From: an uncultured Planctomycetaceae bacterium
Lineage (GTDB): Bacteria; Planctomycetota; Planctomycetia; Pirellulales; UBA1268
Direction: 5' to 3'
Length of the DNA stretch: 5,107 bases
Assembly (NCBI GenBank): GCA_903958265.1
Contig: CAJBSQ010000641.1
Coordinates: 1 to 5,107, forward strand
Of this stretch, positions 1-5,107 are shown in pieces. The number at the start of each line of letters is the position of its first letter. Position 1 is the stretch's first letter. The position numbers and the translations under genes were made by a program. The notes under the pieces are model-generated. The model ran no database searches. It saw only the letters and a program-made list of their open reading frames with translations, and was not told where the DNA came from.

Positions 1-1529
1 CCGGGCGAGAGCAGTTCCCTGAGCAGATCGCCGTCCCACCAGATGCACCAATCGATCTCTCGCGGCTGGACCCCGATCTCGTGGCCACGGGCGTCCCGAA
101 GGCCACCCGGGCCGCCCCATACCTCCAGCCCGCGATGGCTGGGGTCGATGTCGGCCGCCAGACCCGCCGGCACGTCGACCATGGGACTGTGGCTCCAGAG
201 CACTTCGCCACTGCCGGCATCCCGCAGCGCTGCTCCGGGCGTCTGGAATCGTTCCGCATCGTCCTCGTTTTCCTGAACGGTAAACACCTCGAGCCCCGGA
301 CGGTCGGGGTCGATGTCGGCCAGATGCATCGCGTCGCCGTGCCGCAGCCCCGTGGAGTACAGCCCGGTGCCATCGTCGTCGACAACCATAGCCTGATAGA
401 CGATCTCGTCCCGACCATCTCCATCCACGTCGGCGACGCCGAGCGAGTGTCCGCCCATGCCCGAGTAGGGCGAGGCATCGTCGAATGGCGGCCGGCTCAC
501 GCCGCTGTCGAAGACCCAACGGCGGGTCAGCGCACCCTCACGCCAATCCCAGGCGACGATGGCGATGCGGCCATACACACCGCGGCACATCACGAGGCTC
601 GGGTGTTCGCCGTCGAGATACGCGATGCAGGCCAGATGGCGATCGCAGCGATTGCCGTGGGAGTCGTTCCGCGCATTGCCGCCGATGCCTCCCCAACCGT
701 CGATGGGGTCGCGACTTGGCACATAGTCGGTCGTCGCCAATGCCCGGCCGGTCACGCCGTCGAACACCGTGAGGTATTCGGGCCCGTCGAGAATCCGGCC
801 ATCGCGGGGCGATCCGGATTGAAGCGTCCGCCAGTCCTTCGCCGGATCACCGATTGGCGTTCCCGCGCCGTCGACGGTGCCGTCGGCCGTCTTGCAGGCG
901 ACCTCGGCCCGGCCGTCACCGTCGAGATCGTAGGCCATGAACTGCGTGTAGTGCTCCCCTTCACGGATGTTTTTTCCCAGCGTGATTCGCCACAACAGCG
1001 TGCCATCCATCTCATACGCGTCGAGCACCGGCTCGCCCGTCACCCCGGCCGTGCCGTTGTCCCGCGGCCGCGATGTCTGGTGAAGGACGATTTCGAGTTC
1101 GCCGTCACCGTCGAGATCAGCCACCGAGGCGTCGCCCGGGCGGTAGTCTTCGAGCGGTTGAATCGGGATCTCGAGGTAGCCCTGGCCCCACGCCGCAGCT
1201 TCCCGGCTCGCCGGCCCCTCGACGCCGTTGAGCACGCCGCGAACGTGGTAGCGGAGATCGGTCATCTCGGGCGAAGCTCCGTCGACGATGCACGTCGCTC
1301 CGGTCAGCGGTTCCGCGTTGACCCTGACAGGTGGTCCGTCGGCCGATTGGCGGTAGACATTGAAGGCGATGTGGTCGGGATCGGTGCCCAAGAGTCGCCA
1401 ACTGACGAACATGCCCCCCTCGGGCCTTGGCAGAGCCACGACCCCACGAGACAGATTCTCCATCTGTCGGTCTGCGCTCGCCGCAGTCGTCGCCGCGGCG
1501 GCCAGAAGAAGAAACAGCAGCAGTCGCAT
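1..1529 (-). CDS. Secreted rhamnogalacturonan lyase, polysaccharide lyase family 11 (3' end beyond window)
   Basis: Family PL11 enzymes cleave the rhamnogalacturonan I backbone by beta-elimination and fold as a calcium-binding eight-bladed beta-propeller. Read by hand, this frame is open from ATG at 1529 to the left edge (509 codons); family members are about 600 residues, so roughly the last 100 are missing. Residues 1-19 are a signal peptide (MRLLLFLLL, then an Ala/Thr-rich stretch) with likely cleavage at ASA/D20. Residues 23 to about 125 match the N-terminal fibronectin-like domain (ENLSRGVVALP, FVSWRLLGTDP, AFNVYR). The propeller follows, with calcium-type DxDGDG motifs at D138, D201 and D367 and family signatures LGKNIREGEHYTQF (before D201), CKTADGT (around K213), NDSHGNR (N288), GHSLGVADVDGDG (H361), LRHGDAMH (H397) and IWWDGDLLREL near the edge. 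An ATG five bases upstream is out of frame. No Shine-Dalgarno sequence is evident. The gene is divergent from the GH106 gene. Family assignment is firm; substrate is inferred from the family. Confidence 0.95.
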   Translation of the reverse strand, partial: MRLLLFLLLAAAATTAASADRQMENLSRGVVALPRPEGGMFVSWRLLGTDPDHIAFNVYRQSADGPPVRVNAEPLTGATCIVDGASPEMTDLRYHVRGVLNGVEGPASREAAAWGQGYLEIPIQPLEDYRPGDASVADLDGDGELEIVLHQTSRPRDNGTAGVTGEPVLDAYEMDGTLLWRITLGKNIREGEHYTQFMAYDLDGDGRAEVACKTADGTVDGAGTPIGDPAKDWRTLQSGSPRDGRILDGPEYLTVFDGVTGRALATTDYVPSRDPIDGWGGIGGNARNDSHGNRCDRHLACIAYLDGEHPSLVMCRGVYGRIAIVAWDWREGALTRRWVFDSGVSRPPFDDASPYSGMGGHSLGVADVDGDGRDEIVYQAMVVDDDGTGLYSTGLRHGDAMHLADIDPDRPGLEVFTVQENEDDAERFQTPGAALRDAGSGEVLWSHSPMVDVPAGLAADIDPSHRGLEVWGGPGGLRDARGHEIGVQPREIDWCIWWDGDLLRELLSP

Positions 1530-1557
1530 GGCATCAGTCCACGAAAAGAACCCTTGA

Positions 1558-1575
1558 GCGGAATACGTTTCCCGC
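1558..1575. promoter_or_regulatory. Imperfect 18-bp palindrome centred on CG, candidate operator
   Basis: GCGGAATACGTTTCCCGC pairs with its own reverse complement at 7 of 9 base pairs. Only 1562/1571 and 1564/1569 mismatch. An even-length palindrome with a central CpG is the usual shape of LacI-family operators, and LacI regulators commonly control sugar-utilisation genes. The site overlaps the weak promoter matches for both genes. The regulator is not in the window. Assignment to LacI is an inference from shape only. Confidence 0.35.
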
Positions 1576-1600
1576 TGGTATGTCACCAGAGCATACCGCG
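1573..1600. repeat. Inverted repeat (9-bp stem, 9-base loop) upstream of the GH106 gene
   Basis: CGC (1573-1575), a bulged T, and GGTATG (1577-1582) pair perfectly with CATACC (1592-1597) and GCG (1598-1600). A competing smaller hairpin, CTGGT (1575-1579) with ACCAG (1585-1589), shares bases with the larger one, so only one can form at a time. The stem ends 33 bases before the proposed GH106 start and could act as a DNA operator or as a leader RNA structure. No run of T follows it, so it is not a terminator. Confidence 0.4.
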
Positions 1601-1621
1601 AGATCAGCCGCAGGCAGCGGC

Positions 1622-1627
1622 AAGGAG
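1622..1627 (+). promoter_or_regulatory. Ribosome binding site AAGGAG that selects the GTG start at 1634
   Basis: AAGGAG is a near-perfect Shine-Dalgarno sequence, six bases before GTG at 1634. It is only three bases from the in-frame GTG at 1631, 27 bases from the ATG at 1655, and downstream of the ATG at 1580. It is the main reason for choosing 1634 as the GH106 start. Confidence 0.6.
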
Positions 1628-1633
1628 TCGGTG

Positions 1634-4363
1634 GTGAATCCCTGTTCGTACCCGATGGCAAGCCTCCTCGTGCTCCTCTTCTCGGCCGGCCTGGCGCTCG
1701 CCGAAGACACGAGCCCCACCGACAGCTCCTGGCCAGAGATCTCGCGGGAGTGCAGGCCCTGGACGAGGTGGTGGTGGCTGGGCAGCGGGGTCGACAAGGA
1801 AAACCTGACGCGGGAACTGGAGACGATCGCCGCGGCTGGCTTTGGCGGCGTGGAGATCACGCCGATCTACGGAGCCAAGGGTGCCGAAGAGCGGTTTCTG
1901 ACGTTCCTGTCGCCAGAGTATCTCGGGGCGCTCGGGTTCACCTGTGCCGAGGCAGCACGTCTCGGCATCGGCGTCGACATGGCCACCGGCACGGGCTGGC
2001 CGTTCGGCGGCCCGCATGTCGGGCCCGACGATGTCGAGCTGAAAATTGCCGGCAAGGACGGTCGCTTCGACCCCCAGCCCACGCGATTCAAGGTCAAGCG
2101 GTCGGCGCCAGGAGGTGAGGGCTTTGTCGTCAATCCATTCTCACCTGCCGCGGCACGCCGGTATCTCGAGCCGTTCACGGCGGCGCTGCAGTCGTTGCCG
2201 AAGGGGGCCGTCCGCGGGCAGTTCCACGACTCCTTCGAGTATCAGGCCAACTGGTCGGCCGAGGTGCCCGAAACATTCCGAGCCATGCACGGCTACGACC
2301 TCGACTCGCAGCGGACGGCGCTCGAGGGTCGCGGCGATCCCGACACGGTCGCCCGCGTGAAGGCCGACTACCGGGCCACGCTCGCGAAACTTCACCTGGA
2401 CTACCTGAGGGTCTGGGTCGACTGGTGCCATGCCCATGCCTGCGAAGCCCGCGAGCAGGCCCACGGCGCGCCCGCGAACCTGATCGACCTCTATGCCCTG
2501 GCAGATGTGCCGGAGACCGAGGTTTTCGGGGCCAGTGAGTTTCCGATTCCAGGAGTCCGCCGCGATCCTCGCCAGGTGAGCAAGAATCGGCCGCAGCCGC
2601 TCGTCACCCGGCTCGCCTCCTCGGCGGCTCACCTCGCGGGTCGTCAGCGAACATCCTCCGAGACATTCACCTGGATGCGGGAGCACTTCTGCGAAGCGCC
2701 ATCGCAGATGAAGCCGGAGATCGATCAGCTGTTCCTGGCAGGCATCAACCACGTCATCTATCACGGCACGGCCTACTCGCCGGCCGATGCCCCATGGCCG
2801 GGCTGGCTGTTCTACGCCTCCACCCAGGCCAATCCGCGAAATCCACTCTGGAGGGAACTGCCGGCGGTGAACGCGTACCTTGCGCGGGCCCAGTCGCTCC
2901 TGCAAGCCGGCGAGGCCGACAATGATCTCCTGGTCTATTGGCCGATCCACGATCTCACCCACTCGGAGAAGGGCTGGCAGCGGGCGTTTTCCATGCACGG
3001 CCACGACTGGCTCACCGAGGCCGACACGGGCCGGCTCGCGCAGGGGCTGCTCGACGCGGGGCTGTCGTTCGACTTCTGCTCCGATGCGCTACTCTCCGAG
3101 GCACCGCGGTATCGGGCCGTGGTCGTGCCACCGTGCCGGCTCATGCCCCATCAGACCCTGCGGTCACTCCTCGACCATGCCGAGTCGGGGGGCACCGTGA
3201 TCGTCGTGGGCGAGCTGCCGCAAGACGTGCCGGGGTTCGGGCGACTGGCGGCACGGCGGAGTGCCTTCGCGACCGAACTCGCCAGGCTCCACGGGCTGAG
3301 ACACGGCGGCGGCCCACGGTCGGCCACGGTTGGCAAGGGCCGAGTGGTGGTCGTCGCCGATGCGGCCGGCGTGGTGGCGCACGCGGGTGCCCGAATCGAG
3401 CCCGTCGCCACGCGAGGCCTGGGAGTCTTGCGGCGGAAGACCGCCGACGGGCACCTCTACTTTCTCGCAAACCTGACCGCGGAGCCGTTTGATGGCTGGG
3501 CACCGTTTGGCACGCCTCTGACATCGGCGGTGCTCATGGACGCCCGAACGGGCATCGGCGGCGTGGCCGCGACGAAACGTGGCACCCACGGCATGGAGGT
3601 TCGCCTGCAGCTGGCGGCCGGGGAATCGGTCTGCGTGAAAACCTTCGCCGCGCGGCAGGCCGAGGGGATCTCGTGGTCGTATGCCCTGCCAGCGGGCGAA
3701 CCGGTGCCGCTCACAGGCCGCTGGACCGTGACGCCGGTCGAGGGCGGGCCCGAGCTGCCGTTGGCATTCACCACGGATCACCTCGGCTCCTGGACGGATC
3801 AGGGGAACGACTGGGAGCGATTCGCAGGCACGGCGCGGTACGAGATCGCATTCGATCTGCCCGCGTCGTCCGCTGACGACTGGCTGCTCGAACTGGGAGA
3901 TGTCCGCGAGGTAGCGCGGGTGCGTGTCAACGGCCGCGAGATCGACACGGTGTGGAGCGTGCCCTTCCAGACGCGGATCGGGGCTGCCGTACAGCCGGGC
4001 CGCAACACACTCGTCTTGGAGGTGACGAATGTCGCTGCCAACCGGATTCGTGATCTCGAGCAGCGGGGCATGACCTGGAAGAACTTCCACGAGATCAACT
4101 TCGTGGACGTTCACTACAAGCCCTTCGACGCGGCCGCATGGCCGCTCCAGCCATCAGGGCTCATGGGACCGGTACGGCTGGTGCCGCTCGCCGTTGACCG
4201 GCCAACAGCGAACTCGGGTTTGCACAACGGGCAGCCCTCGCGGGAGCCCATCACTTCCTCGCCCGACTCAGCCTTCGCACCGCTTCCGGCGGCGGATCAG
4301 CAGCATGCCGACGCCGAGCCCCGCGGCGAGCACCACGGTGGACGTCGGTTCGGGCACGATTGA
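1634..4363 (+). CDS. Secreted GH106-type alpha-L-rhamnosidase
   Basis: GH106 enzymes are inverting glycosidases that release terminal alpha-L-rhamnose from pectic and other glycans. With the GTG start the protein has 909 residues. Residues 1-23 form a signal peptide with hydrophobic core ASLLVLLFSAGLALA and cleavage before EDTS. The catalytic region begins at about residue 33 with family signatures RPWTRWWW, GGVEITPIYG and GVDMATGTGWPFGGP. It continues with FHDSFEYQANW (E202), QAHGAPANLIDLYALADVPE (E294), SSETFTWMREHF (E343), INHVIYHGTAYSP (H377) and APWPGWLFYASTQANP. E202, E294 and E343 are catalytic candidates; I cannot say which. Residues about 430-575 resemble a glutamine-amidotransferase-like Rossmann domain (YRAVVVPPCRLM). 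Residues about 730-852 are a galactose-binding-like beta-sandwich ending GPVRLVPL. The last 55 residues are an unconserved tail encoded opposite the convergent gene. At 909 residues it is shorter than characterised members of about 1,100. An annotator might start instead at ATG 1655 or ATG 1580. Confidence 0.9.
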   Translation: MNPCSYPMASLLVLLFSAGLALAEDTSPTDSSWPEISRECRPWTRWWWLGSGVDKENLTRELETIAAAGFGGVEITPIYGAKGAEERFLTFLSPEYLGALGFTCAEAARLGIGVDMATGTGWPFGGPHVGPDDVELKIAGKDGRFDPQPTRFKVKRSAPGGEGFVVNPFSPAAARRYLEPFTAALQSLPKGAVRGQFHDSFEYQANWSAEVPETFRAMHGYDLDSQRTALEGRGDPDTVARVKADYRATLAKLHLDYLRVWVDWCHAHACEAREQAHGAPANLIDLYALADVPETEVFGASEFPIPGVRRDPRQVSKNRPQPLVTRLASSAAHLAGRQRTSSETFTWMREHFCEAPSQMKPEIDQLFLAGINHVIYHGTAYSPADAPWPGWLFYASTQANPRNPLWRELPAVNAYLARAQSLLQAGEADNDLLVYWPIHDLTHSEKGWQRAFSMHGHDWLTEADTGRLAQGLLDAGLSFDFCSDALLSEAPRYRAVVVPPCRLMPHQTLRSLLDHAESGGTVIVVGELPQDVPGFGRLAARRSAFATELARLHGLRHGGGPRSATVGKGRVVVVADAAGVVAHAGARIEPVATRGLGVLRRKTADGHLYFLANLTAEPFDGWAPFGTPLTSAVLMDARTGIGGVAATKRGTHGMEVRLQLAAGESVCVKTFAARQAEGISWSYALPAGEPVPLTGRWTVTPVEGGPELPLAFTTDHLGSWTDQGNDWERFAGTARYEIAFDLPASSADDWLLELGDVREVARVRVNGREIDTVWSVPFQTRIGAAVQPGRNTLVLEVTNVAANRIRDLEQRGMTWKNFHEINFVDVHYKPFDAAAWPLQPSGLMGPVRLVPLAVDRPTANSGLHNGQPSREPITSSPDSAFAPLPAADQQHADAEPRGEHHGGRRFGHD

Positions 4364-5107
4364 AAGTGTTCCGGCCGATTCGCTGAAGATGGCAGTCGAC
4401 GCCCCGCTGGTGATCTGCCAGACGCCGGCACCCTGATTCGTCCATGCGCCCGAATAAAAGCCGGTCGAGGAGACACCACTGAAGGACGATGACGGCGTTC
4501 CCGTAAAGCCGAACACATTGAGAAGCGTATTCTCCAGGAGCGGTGTTCCACCGAAGCCGAAGGAGAGCGTGCCACCGTAGGTCAAGCCGCTCAGGCCCGT
4601 CACGTCGATCGCGTCGTAGTCGACGCCGCGGGTACCGGCAGAGACCACCTCGATCAGCGTGGTCGCCGACGGATTGAGCGTCAGCGTGCCGAGGGTGATC
4701 AGGCCCGGACTGTTGCCGGGGCTCAGCGTGCCGCTCACCGTGACGGCGCCGGGGAGCGTGCCGTTGCCACCGAGGAGGCCGGCGGAGCCGACGGTCACGG
4801 CCGTAGTGCCGAGGAGGCCGTCGACGAGCAGCGACCCGGCTGACACGGTAGTCGCGCCCGTGTAGGTACTCGTTCCGGTGAGGGTCAGGGCACCCGTGCC
4901 CACCTTCGTCAGTTTGGCGGCACCGGCGGCCGACGTGTCGTTGATGCTTCCCGAAAAGATGGAACTCGTGTTCAGGCCTCCAACCGTCCAGTTGACGAAC
5001 CGCCCGGCCACGGGATTGCCACCGAGGCTGCCCGCGCCGCTCAGCTCACCGATCTGCTGCACCGTCTCGGTGCCGGAACCGCTCGGCGGATTGAACACCT
5101 GGTAGAC
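4268..5107 (-). CDS. PEP-CTERM surface protein with autotransporter-associated beta-strand repeat (5' end beyond window)
   Basis: The frame is open from the right edge to TGA at 4270-4268, giving 279 residues of C-terminal sequence. The GTG at 5098 is internal, since in-frame codons continue upstream to the edge, so the true start is outside. Counting from the edge, residues 68 to about 97 (KVGTGALTLTGTSTYTGATT and on to VDG) are an autotransporter-associated beta-strand repeat (PATR type). Gly/Thr/Ser-rich beta-helix-like sequence follows, with the common signature GTLSPGNSPG. The last 29 residues (bases 4357-4271) are a PEP-CTERM signal: VPEP, a hydrophobic helix (VVLAAGLGVGMLL) and a basic end, RRRKR. 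In known systems, exosortase removes this tail during transport to the cell surface or extracellular matrix. A secreted, surface-linked structural or adhesive role is inferred; no enzymatic motif is seen. The gene is convergent with GH106 and overlaps it by 96 bp. Confidence 0.9.
   Translation of the reverse strand, partial: VYQVFNPPSGSGTETVQQIGELSGAGSLGGNPVAGRFVNWTVGGLNTSSIFSGSINDTSAAGAAKLTKVGTGALTLTGTSTYTGATTVSAGSLLVDGLLGTTAVTVGSAGLLGGNGTLPGAVTVSGTLSPGNSPGLITLGTLTLNPSATTLIEVVSAGTRGVDYDAIDVTGLSGLTYGGTLSFGFGGTPLLENTLLNVFGFTGTPSSSFSGVSSTGFYSGAWTNQGAGVWQITSGASTAIFSESAGTLSIVPEPTSTVVLAAGLGVGMLLIRRRKRCEG

Larger units (their letters stand above)
1530..1633. promoter_or_regulatory. Divergent intergenic region between PL11 and GH106 genes
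   Basis: These 104 bp separate two outward-facing genes, so both promoters should lie here or just inside the coding ends. Weak sigma-70-like matches exist. For the minus gene, GTGACA (1586-1581) and TATTCC (1565-1560) are 15 bp apart, which would give a short leader. For the plus gene, TTGAGC (1554-1559) and TATGTC (1579-1584) are 19 bp apart. Both -10 matches are poor, so the exact promoters are uncertain. The region also holds two inverted repeats, listed separately, which overlap these candidate elements. Confidence 0.5.

Noticed and set aside
1427..1633. Upstream extension of the GH106 frame to an ATG at 1427
   Set aside because: It lies mostly inside the 5' end of the PL11 gene, encodes no recognisable sequence, and would bury the signal peptide about 75 residues from the N-terminus.
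81..1637. A 518-codon plus-strand open frame opposite the PL11 gene
   Set aside because: It is codon-in-register antisense to the lyase, so its stops would need TTA, CTA or TCA codons in the lyase, which are rare in this GC-rich gene. Its translation shows no recognisable domain, while the minus strand reads as an excellent PL11 protein.
2141..4114. Two long minus-strand open frames (2141-3004 and 3164-4114) opposite the GH106 gene
   Set aside because: They appear to be antisense shadows of the GC-rich GH106 gene; their translations are Arg/Pro/Gly-rich without motifs, and the plus frame carries all the family signatures.
4229..4249. Hairpin GGGC-CCC / GGG-GCCC with a four-base loop, 18 bases beyond the PEP-CTERM stop
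   Set aside because: The stem is short and interrupted by an internal loop, and no T-run follows on the minus strand. It also lies inside the GH106 frame, so I do not call it a terminator.
4659..5105. Plus-strand open frames at 4659-4865 and 4878-5105
   Set aside because: Their Pro/Val/Arg-rich translations are antisense to the Gly/Thr/Ser-rich beta-repeat coding sequence of the PEP-CTERM gene and show no independent support.

Overview
The window looks like a carbohydrate-degradation locus from a high-GC Planctomycetota-type bacterium; Verrucomicrobiota is the main alternative. The evidence is a secreted family-11 rhamnogalacturonan lyase, a secreted GH106-type alpha-L-rhamnosidase and a PEP-CTERM surface protein with autotransporter-type beta-strand repeats. 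This mix is common in those phyla. The lineage is inferred from gene content only, as no marker gene is present.

Layout. Bases 1-1529 (minus strand) hold the first 509 codons of a PL11 rhamnogalacturonan lyase, which runs off the left edge. Bases 1530-1633 are a 104-bp divergent intergenic region with two abutting inverted repeats and a strong ribosome binding site. Bases 1634-4363 (plus strand) hold the complete GH106-type gene. Bases 4268-5107 (minus strand) hold the last 279 codons of a PEP-CTERM protein, which runs off the right edge. The GH106 and PEP-CTERM genes converge and overlap by 96 bp. No stretch longer than about 100 bp is non-coding, and no RNA gene, CRISPR array, insertion sequence or origin was seen.

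How the genes fit together. PL11 enzymes cleave the backbone of rhamnogalacturonan I (alternating galacturonate and rhamnose) by beta-elimination. GH106 enzymes release terminal alpha-L-rhamnose. Both proteins carry signal peptides, so they probably act outside the cytoplasm in sequence on the same polymer. Their divergent arrangement around a small region with dyad symmetry suggests shared control. The PEP-CTERM protein is probably exported and processed by an exosortase. Its link to the enzymes is only positional.

I did not find a clearly novel system. The points most worth checking are the dyads in the shared promoter region and the odd C-terminal extension of the GH106 protein, which is encoded opposite the sorting signal of its neighbour.
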